Shown here: positions 34,001 to 44,950 of the stretch, piece after piece
Numbering within the stretch: position 1 is the stretch's first letter
Layout of the letters: every line of letters begins with the position of its first letter
Assembly: GCA_963666705.2 (NCBI GenBank)
Contig: CAXXKO010000017.1
Coordinates: forward strand, 124,001-188,000
Length of the DNA stretch: 64,000 nt
Reading direction: 5' to 3'
Origin: G963666705 sp963666705
Lineage (GTDB): Bacteria > Pseudomonadota > Alphaproteobacteria > CADEGL01
Notes under the pieces: model-generated
Database searches by the model: none
What the model was told of the DNA's origin: nothing
The model's input: the letters and a program-made list of their open reading frames with translations, nothing else
Position numbers and translations under genes: made by a program

Positions 34001-34357
34001 CTATCCCTTCGGCGGACCGTCCTCGGGCCGCAACAGCAAACGCTCCACCCGCCCGTCCTCAACCAGGTGTGTTTGCAGAATCTCGTCGAGGTCGGCGCGC
34101 GTTCGGTAGGAATACCAGACCCCTTCCGGATAGATCACCATCGTGGCGCCCAGCTCGCACCTGTCGAGGCAGCCGGCGCCGTTGATCCGCACGGTCTCCA
34201 ACCCGAGCTTTTTCGCCTTATTCTTGAGGTAGGTGCGAAGCTTGACCGCGTCCTTCGCCGCGCAACATCCGCGCGGGTGGTCCCCCGGCCGCTCGTTGGT
34301 GCAGCAAAAGACGTGGCGGCTATAATAGGGCCCAGGATCGGTCGCACGCGCACTCAC
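34001..34357 (-). CDS. Thioredoxin-fold [2Fe-2S] ferredoxin
   Basis: 118 residues. VFCCTNERP, HPRGCC, and NGAGCLDRCELGATMVIYPEGVWY give the Cys pattern of the thioredoxin-like [2Fe-2S] ferredoxin family (as in the NuoE-like and (2Fe-2S) ferredoxin domain proteins). It starts at GTG 34357, overlapping the stop of the preceding small gene as GTGA. Its partner is unknown; its place at the head of the mnmE operon does not explain it. Confidence 0.88.
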   Translation of the reverse strand: MSARATDPGPYYSRHVFCCTNERPGDHPRGCCAAKDAVKLRTYLKNKAKKLGLETVRINGAGCLDRCELGATMVIYPEGVWYSYRTRADLDEILQTHLVEDGRVERLLLRPEDGPPKG

Positions 34358-34608
34358 GAGCCCGGCTCCCCGCCGGGCCCTTGATTGGCGGCCCCGCCCC
34401 AGAGGGTCTTGCGCAGCTCCTCCCACCCCTTGATGCCGGTCGGCAGCCACATCTCCATCATGGCCTGTGGATCCATGGCGGCGACCCGGCGCCGAATCGC
34501 CTCACCGATCTCACCCATCAGCGCCTCTTGCATGGGCCTAACGTCCGGCAGGCCGAAAAAGCCGCGGGCCTCCTCGGGCGAACATTCGATATCGATTGTG
34601 ATCTTCAT
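34354..34608 (-). CDS. Small conserved protein of the DUF6489 type
   Basis: 84 residues beginning MKITIDIECSPEEARGFFGL, then DVRPMQEALMGEIGEAI, a pattern seen in alphaproteobacterial DUF6489 proteins. A GGAAGGGG ribosome site precedes the ATG at 34608. Function unknown. First gene of the run DUF6489-ferredoxin-mnmE-mnmG-rsmG-parA-parB. Confidence 0.72.
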   Translation of the reverse strand: MKITIDIECSPEEARGFFGLPDVRPMQEALMGEIGEAIRRRVAAMDPQAMMEMWLPTGIKGWEELRKTLWGGAANQGPGGEPGS

Positions 34609-34731
34609 CGGCCCCTTCCCAATCCCAACGGAACATAGCATCTTGTGGTTCGGCCCCACGTTACTGCTACCCTATGCCAAGCCCCCTAGGCGCGCAATCT
34701 TTGGGCCGCGCGAATCGCCCGGAAACCATCC

Positions 34732-36750
<2,019 letters not shown>

Positions 36751-36810
36751 GGCGCCACCACCGTGGCGGCACGGCTTCCGGCCCTCTGGAGAATGCCCTA
36801 ACCTTCCCCC

Positions 36811-37269
36811 ATGTCCGCGCTCTCCTTCGACACCCCCGTCGGCTGACTCGCGATCCATGAGCTCGGGGGGGCCATCGCGCGTGTCACCTGGGGCGACGTT
36901 CGTCGTCGTGGGCCGGCGAGCGCGCTGCTCGCCGCGGCCCGGGATCAGATAGACGCCTATTTCGCCCGCCGCCGCGCCACATTCGACCTCGAATTACGTC
37001 CCGGCGGCACGCCTTTCCAGCAGGCGGTTTGGCGCCAGTTGCGCGCGATTCCCTACGGCGAGACGTGGACCTACGGCGATCTGGCGCGCGCCATGGGCTC
37101 CGCGCCCCGCGCCATCGGCCGCGCCTGTGGCCAGAACCCCATTCCGATCGTGATACCGTGCCACCGGGTCCTCGCGGCAAGCGGCGGCACGGGCGGCTTC
37201 AGCGGCGGCGACGGGGTCGCGACCAAGCATCTGCTCCTCGCCCTCGAAGGCATCGAGCTCGCACTCTAG
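36811..37269 (+). pseudogene. ogt: Methylated-DNA-protein cysteine methyltransferase with in-frame TGA at codon 12
   Basis: From ATG 36811 one frame reads MSALSFDTPVG, then TGA (36844-36846), then LAIHELGGAIARVTWG and on to a complete Ogt/MGMT domain with WRQLRAIPYGETWTYGDLA, GRACGQNPIPIVIPCHRVL (the alkyl-acceptor Cys in PCHR) and GGFSGG. These enzymes repair O6-alkylguanine. No ATG or GTG follows the TGA before the active domain, so the gene is probably silent, unless the TGA is an error or was CGA/TGG in the ancestor. The stop TAG (37267-37269) lies in the first bases of dispersed element copy B. Confidence 0.82.
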
Positions 37270-37417
37270 AACGTTTCCACCTCAACTGGAATCGCTCCAG
37301 GCCGCAACGCGGCCCGCCGGTCGCCCGGCGCGCCCGCGCAGGCGCGGACCATATGGTCCGCTGCCGCGAGCGAAATAGAGCGCTAGAATGGGTCCGATCG
37401 AAGCGGACCCGCTCCAG
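37266..37417 (+). repeat. Dispersed inverted-terminus element, copy B
   Basis: 152 bp: CTAGAACGTTTCCACC... to CGGACCCGCTCCAG. It is the most diverged full copy; the right terminus has two substitutions relative to the usual CCGCTCTAG. The internal ggaccatatggtcc hairpin is intact. Its TAG is the ogt stop codon. Confidence 0.88.
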
Positions 37418-37505
37418 AGCGCCGCGGCCACTTTTGGTGACAAGCTCTCCGCACCTCGATATCCTATGGCCTTCCCGCCACAGCCATTCCCGGGAGGCAA
37501 CCCAC

Positions 37506-38200
37506 ATGCCCGACATCACCATCCAGTCCAGGGACGGCGGCAGCTTCTCCGCCTACCTGGCCGAATCCACCTCGGGCACCGGAGCCGGCATCCTCGTCAT
37601 CCAGGAAATCTTCGGCGTCAACGCCGTCATGCGCGGCATTACCGATGCGTTCGCCGCGCAGGGCTATTTTGCAATCTGCCCGGATATATTCTGGCGCCAG
37701 GAGCCCGGCATCCAGATCACCGACCAGACGGAAGCGGAATGGCGCGCGCCTTCGCGCTTTTCCAAGGCTTCGACCAGGATACCGGGCTCGAGGACCTCGA
37801 GGCGGCCATGGCCCATTTGCGTCGCCTGCCAGGCTGCACCGGCAAGGCCGGCACGATCGGATATTGCCTCGGCGGGCGCATGGTCTATCTGATGGCGGCC
37901 CGGTCCGACGCCGAATGCAACGTGAGCTATTACGGGGTCGGCCTGGAGAACAACCTCGACGAAGCCGCGAACATCACCGCGCCCACCATGCTGCACATCG
38001 CCGAGCTCGACACTTTCGTGCCGCCCGAGGCCCAGGCCAAGATCCGCGAGGGCCTGTCGTCCCATCCCCAGATCGCCATCCACACCTACGCCGGCGTGGA
38101 CCACGCCTTCGCCCGGACCGACGGCCAGACCTACGACGGGGCCGCCGCCGATCTCGCCAACCGGCGCACCGCCGCCTTCCTCCGCGAGCATCTCGCCTAG
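37506..38200 (+). pseudogene. Dienelactone hydrolase family gene with one-base frameshift
   Basis: From ATG 37506 (GGGAGG ribosome site) the protein reads MPDITIQSRDGGSFSAYLAE and ILVIQEIFGVNAVMRGITDAFA, the family start, up to EAEW near 37740. There one G is missing. Adding it gives W-A-R-A-F-A-L-F-Q-G-F and continues through TIGYCLGGRMVYLMA (nucleophile Cys) and the AGVDHAF His, to the stop at 38198-38200; about 231 residues. These alpha/beta hydrolases open lactones of chloroaromatic catabolism or related esters. Real mutation or sequence error. Confidence 0.82.
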
Positions 38201-38235
38201 CGCTTTGCCGCGGCCCAACGCCCGAGGGAAAAACC

Positions 38236-39210
38236 ATGACCAAAGCCATTCGCATCCACGAGACCGGCGGCCCGGAAGTCCTGTGCTGGGAAGATGTCGA
38301 AGTCGGTCATCCCGGGGCCGGGCAGGTCCGCCTCCGCCACACCGCCATCGGGCTCAACTATATCGATACCTACCAGCGCAGCGGCCTCTACCCGCTCGAG
38401 CTCCCCCTCACCCTGGGGATGGAGGCGGCGGGCATCGTCGAAGCGCTCGGCGACGGGGTCGAGGGCCTCGCGATCGGCGACCATGTCGCCTATGCCTCGC
38501 CGCCCCTGGGCTCCTATGCCGAGGAGCGCCTGATGCCGGCCGACCGAGTGGTGAAAGTGCCCGCCGGGATCGATGACAGGCAAGCCGCCGCCATGATGCT
38601 CCAGGGCATGACGGTCGAATACCTGCTCCGCCGCACCTATCCCGTACGGGCCAGCGAGACCATTCTCGTCCATGCCGCCGCCGGCGGCGTCGGCCTCATC
38701 ATGTGCCAGTGGGCGCACGATATCGGCGCCACGGTGATCGGCACCGTGGGATCCCGGGAGAAGGCCACGCTCGCCCGCGCCCACGGCTGCGATCACGCCA
38801 TCATCTACACGGAGGAGAATTTCAAGGACCGGGTCCGCGAGCTGACCGGCGGCGCCGGTGTTCCCGTCGTCTATGACAGCATCGGCAAGGATACCTTCGA
38901 GGATTCCCTCGATTGTCTGGCCACGCGCGGCCTCATGGTCAGCTTCGGCAACGCATCGGGTCCGGTGGCGTCCTTCGCGCCGGCGGCCCTCGGCCCCAAG
39001 GGCTCGCTCTACCTCACGCGCCCATCGCTCATGAGCTACACGGTCACTCGGCGGGAGCTGATGGACAGCGCGGAGGCCCTGTTCGAAATAGTCGGCCGCG
39101 GCGCCGTCAAGATTCGCGTGAACCAAACCTATCCCCTCGCCGAGGCCGCTCAGGCCCACCGCGATATTGAGGGCCGCAAGACGACGGGCTCGACGATCTT
39201 TCTGCCATAG
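38236..39210 (+). CDS. Quinone oxidoreductase (zeta-crystallin-like, MDR family)
   Basis: 324 residues. NADPH-dependent quinone reductase of the medium-chain dehydrogenase superfamily without the structural zinc site. The start MTKAIRIHETGGPEVLCWED, the GLNYIDTYQRSGLYPLELP block and the nucleotide site VHAAAGGVGLIMCQWA are typical of Qor. It starts 35 bp after the dienelactone hydrolase gene, so they may be co-transcribed. Confidence 0.92.
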   Translation: MTKAIRIHETGGPEVLCWEDVEVGHPGAGQVRLRHTAIGLNYIDTYQRSGLYPLELPLTLGMEAAGIVEALGDGVEGLAIGDHVAYASPPLGSYAEERLMPADRVVKVPAGIDDRQAAAMMLQGMTVEYLLRRTYPVRASETILVHAAAGGVGLIMCQWAHDIGATVIGTVGSREKATLARAHGCDHAIIYTEENFKDRVRELTGGAGVPVVYDSIGKDTFEDSLDCLATRGLMVSFGNASGPVASFAPAALGPKGSLYLTRPSLMSYTVTRRELMDSAEALFEIVGRGAVKIRVNQTYPLAEAAQAHRDIEGRKTTGSTIFLP

Positions 39211-39231
39211 CCCGGGAGAGGGCCGGACGGA

Positions 39232-39666
39232 ATGACGGATTCGGGGGCAACGGCGGGCGCGACAGGTGGCTGCTTATGCGCCCGCGTGAAGTTCGAGGTT
39301 CGCGGCGAGCTTCGGTCCGTCATCGCCTGTCATTGCGACGAATGCCGGCGCTGGAGCGGCGGCTTCTGGAACGCCACCGCCGCACGCAAGTCCGATCTCA
39401 CGATCCGGGATCGCGGCGCCCTCTCGTGGTACGAATCATCGGCTCATGCCCGCCGCGGCTTTTGCGCCACTTGCGGCGCCAGCCTCTTCTGGCAGCATGA
39501 CGGCCGATCCTACATGGCGATCGCCGCCGCTGCCCTCGACAAGCCCACCGGGCTGGCGCTGGCCGCACATATCTTCATGGCGGAGGCAGGGGACTATTAC
39601 CGGGTTTCGGACGGTCTGCCGTCCTTCCCGGACGGCCGGCACGGCGTGGTCTTCAAGGACACCTGA
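39232..39666 (+). CDS. GFA family (glutathione-dependent formaldehyde-activating-like) zinc protein
   Basis: 144 residues. The zinc ligands appear as GGCLCARV, CHCDECRRWSG and GFCATCGASLFW, the GFA/CENP-V pattern. Most members have no shown enzyme activity. It starts 21 bp after the quinone reductase gene and converges on rho. Confidence 0.88.
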   Translation: MTDSGATAGATGGCLCARVKFEVRGELRSVIACHCDECRRWSGGFWNATAARKSDLTIRDRGALSWYESSAHARRGFCATCGASLFWQHDGRSYMAIAAAALDKPTGLALAAHIFMAEAGDYYRVSDGLPSFPDGRHGVVFKDT

Positions 39667-39695
39667 TACCCACCATAGCCGCGGGCGAAGGGCGC

Positions 39696-40952
39696 TCAGG
39701 TGTTCATCGCCTGGAAGAACTCACCATTGTTCTTGGTGTGCTTGAGCTTCTCCAGGAGGAAATCCATGGAGTCCGTCACGCCCATGGGCATCAGGATGCG
39801 GCGCAGAACCCACATCTTGGAGAGCTCACCCTTCTCGACCAGAAGCTCTTCCTTGCGGGTGCCCGACTTGGTGACGTCGATGGTGGGCCAGGTGCGCCGG
39901 TCGGCGAGCTTGCGGTCGAGTATGATCTCCGAGTTGCCCGTGCCCTTGAACTCCTCGAAGATCACTTCGTCCATGCGCGATCCGGTATCGATCAGCGCGG
40001 TCGCGATGATGCTCAGCGACCCGCCCTCCTCGATATTGCGCGCCGCGCCGAAGAAGCGCTTGGGCCGCTGCAGGGCATTGGCATCGACGCCGCCCGTGAG
40101 GACCTTGCCCGACGAGGGAACGACCGTGTTGTAGGCGCGCGCGAGGCGGGTGATCGAGTCGAGGAGGATGATCACGTCGCGCTTGTGCTCGACCAGGCGC
40201 TTGGCTTTCTCGATCACCATCTCGGTGACCTGGACGTGGCGGGTCGCCGGCTCGTCGAAGGTCGAGCTGATGACCTCGCCGCGGACCGAGCGCTGCATGT
40301 CCGTGACCTCCTCGGGCCGCTCGTCGATGAGCAGCACGATGAGATAGATCTCCGGATGATTCGCCGAGATCGAGTGGGCCATGTTCTGCAACATCATGGT
40401 CTTGCCCGTGCGCGGCGGCGCGACGATCAAGGCCCGCTGCCCCTTGCCGATCGGCGTCACGAGGTCGAGGACCCGCGTGGTCAGGTCCTTGCCGGTCGGG
40501 TCGTCCATCTCGAGCCGCAGGCGCTCGTCGGGATAGAGCGGAGTCAGATTGTCGAAATTGATTCGGTGGCGGACGTCGTCGGGATCAGCGAAATTGATCT
40601 TGTTGACCTTGAGCAGGGCGAAGTAACGCTCCCCATCCTTGGGCGAACGTATCCCGCCCTCCACCGTATCGCCCGTTCGCAAGCCGAATCGCCGCACCTG
40701 GCTCGGCGAAACGTAGATGTCATCGGGCCCAGCCAGATAGTTCGAATCGGGCGAGCGTAAAAAACCGAAGCCGTCCTGCAAGGTTTCGAGAACCCCTTCG
40801 CCCGAGATCGGAATGTCGTCCGTGGCGAGCTGTTTCAGGATCGCGAACATCATATCCTGCTTGCGCAGGGTGCTCGCGTTTTCGACCTTGAGGTCCTCGG
40901 CGAAGGCAAGAAGCTCCGCTGGGCTCTTTTGCTTTAGTTCCTGTAGATGCAT
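39696..40952 (-). CDS. rho: Transcription termination factor Rho
   Basis: 418 residues. ATP-dependent RNA helicase ending transcription. The N-terminal Rho region, the cold-shock-like RNA-binding domain (DGFGFLRSPDSNYLAGPDDIYVS), the P-loop APPRTGKTMMLQN and the Q/R-loop parts are complete. The true start is ATG 40952 (MHLQELKQKSPAEL). A 229-bp leader separates it from hemJ; on its strand TTGACT (41130-41135) is a possible -35 element but no good -10 follows. Confidence 0.98.
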   Translation of the reverse strand: MHLQELKQKSPAELLAFAEDLKVENASTLRKQDMMFAILKQLATDDIPISGEGVLETLQDGFGFLRSPDSNYLAGPDDIYVSPSQVRRFGLRTGDTVEGGIRSPKDGERYFALLKVNKINFADPDDVRHRINFDNLTPLYPDERLRLEMDDPTGKDLTTRVLDLVTPIGKGQRALIVAPPRTGKTMMLQNMAHSISANHPEIYLIVLLIDERPEEVTDMQRSVRGEVISSTFDEPATRHVQVTEMVIEKAKRLVEHKRDVIILLDSITRLARAYNTVVPSSGKVLTGGVDANALQRPKRFFGAARNIEEGGSLSIIATALIDTGSRMDEVIFEEFKGTGNSEIILDRKLADRRTWPTIDVTKSGTRKEELLVEKGELSKMWVLRRILMPMGVTDSMDFLLEKLKHTKNNGEFFQAMNT

Positions 40953-41181
40953 GTCGGACCCGCCAAATAAAACAGGCGAAAGGGGGGGAAAGGTGCTTTG
41001 TCGATTGTCTTGCGGTGTGGTGCCCACGCGTCACGGCGCGCTGGAACGCCCAATTCTGTGCAAGAAACCCGGTGTGGTCGAGGGAGTCGCGTGTGCTTCT
41101 CCTGGACACTAAGCAGAAGGCGGTCAGCGAGTCAAACGGAGAATGATTCGCGGAGAATCCCCGGCTGCGCGCCTGCCTGGC

Positions 41182-41631
41182 TCAAAACGGCCGCACCACG
41201 ACCATGATCACGATGCCGATCATCACCAACGCCGGCACCTCGTTCATGGCCCGGTAGAACCCGACGCTCCGCGCATACCGATCCGCGGCGAAGTCCTTGC
41301 GCCACAACGCGAAGAGATGATGGAGCACCGTGAGGACACCAACCAGCGTCAGCTTCGTATAGAGCCATGCCGACGACCAATCGGCAATTCCTGGCGTCAG
41401 CAGCAGCAGTGTGCCGAAGACATAGGCCGCGATCATCGCCGGGTTCATGATCGCGCGCAAAAGGCGTCGCTCCATGGTCTTGAAAATCTCGGCCGTGTCC
41501 GAGCCCACTGCGGCCTGGGCGTGATAGACGAACAACCTGGGCAAATAAAGCAAGCCCGCCATCCAGGCGATGATGCTGATGATATGGAGCGCCTTGGCCC
41601 AGGGGTAGATCGCGATCAGGAGCGCGTCCAA
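41182..41631 (-). CDS. hemJ: Protoporphyrinogen oxidase HemJ
   Basis: 149 residues, four hydrophobic segments. HemJ oxidises protoporphyrinogen IX in the membrane. The WAKALHIISIIAWMAGLLYLPRLFVYH block, with the conserved His residues, and RRLLRAIMNPAMI are typical. It starts at TTG 41631 (MDALLIAIYPWAK), 10 bp after hemH; the longer upstream frame is antisense noise. Confidence 0.92.
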   Translation of the reverse strand: MDALLIAIYPWAKALHIISIIAWMAGLLYLPRLFVYHAQAAVGSDTAEIFKTMERRLLRAIMNPAMIAAYVFGTLLLLTPGIADWSSAWLYTKLTLVGVLTVLHHLFALWRKDFAADRYARSVGFYRAMNEVPALVMIGIVIMVVVRPF

Positions 41632-41641
41632 GGGCCCGCCC

Positions 41642-42679
41642 TCACCCTTGGCGCGCCATGGCGCACCGGCCGTGGCTAACCGGGCAGATGCGGTGTCCCG
41701 CCGCGGCACGGACCTGGCGGCCCGGTCCCACCGGCCGCTCGACAAGTGTCGCGAGCGCATCGATGAAACGCGGATGGGCGCCGACCGCGGCGACACGGAT
41801 ATAGGCCGGGATGCCCAGGGCTTCCGCCGTCTCCCGGTAATCCATATCGAGTTCCACCAATGTCTCCGAATGCTCGGAAACGAATGCGATCGGTACCACG
41901 ACGACCGGGACGCCGTCCGCCGCCGCGCGCGCGATCTCTTCCGCCGTCGCCGGCCCGGTCCATTGCAACGGCCCGACGCGGCTTTGATAACAGACGACCC
42001 AATTCAACCCCTCGATCCCGAGCGCTTCGACGACGTCGGCGGCCGTCCGTTCGATCTGCCATTGGTACGGGTCGCCGGCTTCGATCGTGCGCTTGGGCAA
42101 CCCATGGGCGGAAAACAGGATGCGCGGGCTGCCCGAGGCACGCGCCGCCTCATAGGCCGGGCGTGTCAGCGCCGCGATCGCCGCGACCCATCCCTCTTCG
42201 TCCGGATAGCAGCACACCGTCCGGGTCGGTGCTTCGATCCCGGCGCGCTCCGCGGCCCCACGCCAATCCGCGATCGACGAGCCGGTGGTGGTGCCGGAAT
42301 ATTGGGGATAGAGCGGCAGCAGGACGATTCTGTCCGGGTCGAAAACCTTGACCGCGGCGGCCACCTCTGCGCTGCGCGGCGCCCAGTACCGCATACAGAC
42401 GAAAACCTTATGGGCTTCGTTATCGCCCAGGTGCCGTTCCAGCGCGCGTGCCTGGGCCCGGGTATTGGCCAGAAGCGGCGAGCCGCCACCGATCTTGGCG
42501 TAATTCGCGCGCGCGATGGGTGCCCTACGCGCCGCGATGAGGCGGGCGAGAAACCAACGCGCCACCGCCGGCATATCCAGGATCGCCCGATCGGCGAACA
42601 TGTTTTGCAGGAATGGCCGGACCGCCGCCTGTTCGTCGGGCGCACCGAGATTGAGGAGAACGACAGCCGTCTTCGTCAC
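41642..42679 (-). CDS. hemH: Ferrochelatase
   Basis: 345 residues. Inserts Fe2+ into protoporphyrin IX. VVLLNLGAPD start, FSAHGLPKRTIEAGDPY (catalytic His), CYQSRVGPLQW and VPIAFVSEHSETLVELDMDY are all present. Starts at GTG 42679, 10 bp after hemE. Middle gene of hemE-hemH-hemJ-rho. Confidence 0.97.
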   Translation of the reverse strand: MTKTAVVLLNLGAPDEQAAVRPFLQNMFADRAILDMPAVARWFLARLIAARRAPIARANYAKIGGGSPLLANTRAQARALERHLGDNEAHKVFVCMRYWAPRSAEVAAAVKVFDPDRIVLLPLYPQYSGTTTGSSIADWRGAAERAGIEAPTRTVCCYPDEEGWVAAIAALTRPAYEAARASGSPRILFSAHGLPKRTIEAGDPYQWQIERTAADVVEALGIEGLNWVVCYQSRVGPLQWTGPATAEEIARAAADGVPVVVVPIAFVSEHSETLVELDMDYRETAEALGIPAYIRVAAVGAHPRFIDALATLVERPVGPGRQVRAAAGHRICPVSHGRCAMARQG

Positions 42680-42689
42680 GACGCGGCCG

Positions 42690-43745
42690 TCACTGGCGCC
42701 AATTGCGAATGCGTGCGGCAAGCGCCTCGACATGTTCGGGCGGTGTTCGGGGAATCACCCCATGGCCCAAATTGAAGACGAAGGGGCCCTCGCCCAGGGT
42801 TTGCAATATGCGCTCGACCGCCGCTTCCATGGCCGCGCCGCCCGCCAGGAGCATACTCGGGTCGAGGTTTCCCTGGACCGTGTGTCGGGGTTGCAGCCTC
42901 TGCCGCGTCCAGTCGAGCGGCACCGCGCTATCGAGGCCGATGGCCAGACCGGGGATCTCCGCCGCATAGGTCTCGTAGAGCAATCCCGAGCCCCGGGGAA
43001 ACCCGATCATGGGGATGCCCGGATGACGCTCGCGCAACGCGCCGACGATGGCCTTGGTCGGCTCGACGACCCAGCGCCCATAGGGCGATTCCGGGAGGAC
43101 GCCGGCCCAGCTATCGAAGAGCTGCAAGATTTCCGCCCCGGCTTCGACCTGTCTGGAAAGATGGCCGATCGTCGCTTCGACGATGAGGTCGACCAGGTGC
43201 TGAAACCCATCCGGATCCGAGAAAGCCCAGCTCTTGACCGCGGAAAAGTCCTTCGAGCTCCCCCCCTCGACCATGTATGTGGCGACCGTCCAGGGGGCGC
43301 CCGCGAATCCGATCAAGGCCACATCGCTGGGCAGCGCCGCGCGCACCCGGCGAACGGTCTCATAGACGGGCGACAAGGCGCCTGGGACGCGCCCACAATC
43401 CAGGCGTGCCAGGTCCGCCGCCGATCTGACTGGATCGAGCCTCGGACCCTCCGATTCCTTGAAGCTCACGGCCTGGCCCAAGGCGTGCGGGATCACCAGG
43501 ATGTCCGAGAACAGGATGGCGGCATCCGGGTGAAACCGCCGTATCGGCTGCAAGGTGGCTTCCACGGCAAGATCGGGCGAATAGCAAAAATTCAGGAAAT
43601 TGTCGGCTCTACGCCGCAACTGGCGATATTCGGGAAGATACCGCCCGGCTTGCCGCATGAGCCAGAATGGCGGCCGCTCTACCCTCTCGCCCGCAAGCGC
43701 TCGCAGAACTCGTTTTTCCCCCGTTGCAACCGTCGTATCGTCCAT
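42690..43745 (-). CDS. hemE: Uroporphyrinogen decarboxylase
   Basis: 351 residues. Converts uroporphyrinogen III to coproporphyrinogen III. The signature PPFWLMRQAGRYLPEYR near the N-terminus and FSDILVIPHALG are clear. First gene of the haem-rho operon. Its 5' end faces ppsR across the candidate replication origin. Confidence 0.97.
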   Translation of the reverse strand: MDDTTVATGEKRVLRALAGERVERPPFWLMRQAGRYLPEYRQLRRRADNFLNFCYSPDLAVEATLQPIRRFHPDAAILFSDILVIPHALGQAVSFKESEGPRLDPVRSAADLARLDCGRVPGALSPVYETVRRVRAALPSDVALIGFAGAPWTVATYMVEGGSSKDFSAVKSWAFSDPDGFQHLVDLIVEATIGHLSRQVEAGAEILQLFDSWAGVLPESPYGRWVVEPTKAIVGALRERHPGIPMIGFPRGSGLLYETYAAEIPGLAIGLDSAVPLDWTRQRLQPRHTVQGNLDPSMLLAGGAAMEAAVERILQTLGEGPFVFNLGHGVIPRTPPEHVEALAARIRNWRQ

Positions 43746-44125
43746 GGTTCGCGCGCTCTACCTAAACATCTCTAATTAGTAAGTAAGGTTGTAGTAGTAG
43801 TGGATACCGGCGAATCATGGGGATTAACGAACAGAGTCTCATTATCAACCGTATTGCATGCCCGGAGCTGTTCGAGGTCGGGCGCTGGGCAGAACTTTCA
43901 CGTTTTGGTGCCTGGCATTGGATTGTGGCCTGCATAAGGTCGCGAACAATTCCGTGAATATCGGGAATTCCTCGACTTGAAGGTGTGTTATACGCCCTTT
44001 TCGACCCCGTGGTATGGTTCGATCCACCGGTCCCGAAACAAGGGACTGATTCGGGGAATCCAATAGGGGCGCCTCCGGCTGTGGATGAAGTCGCTCTTAT
44101 ACCCGCAATTCATGTTGCCCAGCCC
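43746..44125. other. oriC: Candidate chromosomal replication origin (oriC) region between hemE and ppsR
   Basis: 380 bp without a gene, between the divergent hemE and ppsR. In Caulobacter and Rickettsia the origin lies next to hemE. Seen here: a markedly AT-rich block at 43761-43800 (about two thirds AT), a TAG/GTA triplet run at 43790-43801, and DnaA-box-like sequences: TGTGGATGA at 44080-44088 (8 of 9), TTATCAACC at 43842-43850 and AGTGGATAC at 43799-43807 (7 of 9 each). The parAB-parS locus is 10-15 kb away. Promoters for hemE and ppsR must also lie here. Origin function is inferred. Confidence 0.6.
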
Positions 44126-44950
44126 ATGTCGATACATGAGTTTCATCTCCATCTCGTCTCCGACGCGACCGGCGAGACTCTGGGCAACGTCGCCCGTGCC
44201 TGCCTCGTCCAGTTCGAGGGCGTGGAGGGTATCGAGCATCTGTGGCCGATGATCAGGACCGGGCACCAGCTCGAGAAGGTCCTCTCGGCCATCGATGCGG
44301 AGCCCGGCGTCGTCCTCTTCACCATCGTCGACGATGCCATACGGGCCGTCCTGGAAGACAAGTGCCGGTCCATGAGCGTTCCCTGCATCCCCGTGCTCGA
44401 CCCCGTGATCCAGGCGCTCGCCCTGCATCTCGGGGTCAAGAGCCGGGGCCAGCCGGGCCGGCAGCACACCATGGACGCCGAATATTTCCGCCGCATCGAA
44501 GCCATGCATTTCGTGCTCGAGCACGATGACGGCCAGGCCGTTCGCGACATCGATCGGGCGGATGTCATTCTCGTCGGCGTCTCCAGAACGTCGAAGACAC
44601 CGACCTGCATCTATCTCGCCAACCGCGGCGTCAAGGCCGCCAATGTCCCGTTCGTGCCGGGCAGCCCGCTTCCGGCCGAGCTGTTGGAGGCGACGGGTCC
44701 CCTGATCGTGGGCTTGACCAACGATCCGGGCCGCCTGGTACAGGTCAGGCGCAACCGGTTGCGGATGCTCGACCATGATTCGCGGACCGATTACGTGGAT
44801 CCTGAGAGCGTTCGAACCGAGGTCGAAGCGGCGCGCCGCCTCTTTGCGAGTCACGAGTGGCCGGTCATCGACGTGACCCGCCGATCGATCGAGGAAACCG
44901 CCGCGGCCGTGATGCAAATCCATGCGAAGCGCAAGAGCGATGCCCGCTGA
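44126..44950 (+). CDS. ppsR: Pyruvate phosphate dikinase regulatory protein (DUF299)
   Basis: 274 residues. A bifunctional kinase/pyrophosphorylase that switches PPDK or PEP synthase off and on. LHLVSDATGETLGNVARA at the start and the P-loop GVSRTSKTPTCIYLANRG are diagnostic. ATG 44126 fits the family; the frame is open upstream without looking coding. The gene next to the origin in alphaproteobacteria. Confidence 0.95.
   Translation: MSIHEFHLHLVSDATGETLGNVARACLVQFEGVEGIEHLWPMIRTGHQLEKVLSAIDAEPGVVLFTIVDDAIRAVLEDKCRSMSVPCIPVLDPVIQALALHLGVKSRGQPGRQHTMDAEYFRRIEAMHFVLEHDDGQAVRDIDRADVILVGVSRTSKTPTCIYLANRGVKAANVPFVPGSPLPAELLEATGPLIVGLTNDPGRLVQVRRNRLRMLDHDSRTDYVDPESVRTEVEAARRLFASHEWPVIDVTRRSIEETAAAVMQIHAKRKSDAR

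Noticed and set aside
36844..36846. Selenocysteine or programmed readthrough at the ogt TGA
   Set aside because: The position is not a conserved Cys or active-site residue and I see no SECIS-like hairpin just after it; mutation or error is simpler.
41107..41135. Promoter for rho (TTGACT and TTAGTG on the minus strand)
   Set aside because: The -35 is good but the -10 hexamer hardly matches; not listed as a feature.
43895..43907. A third parS (ttcacgtt) near the origin
   Set aside because: Only one half matches the 16-bp palindrome; the other half is tttggtgc.
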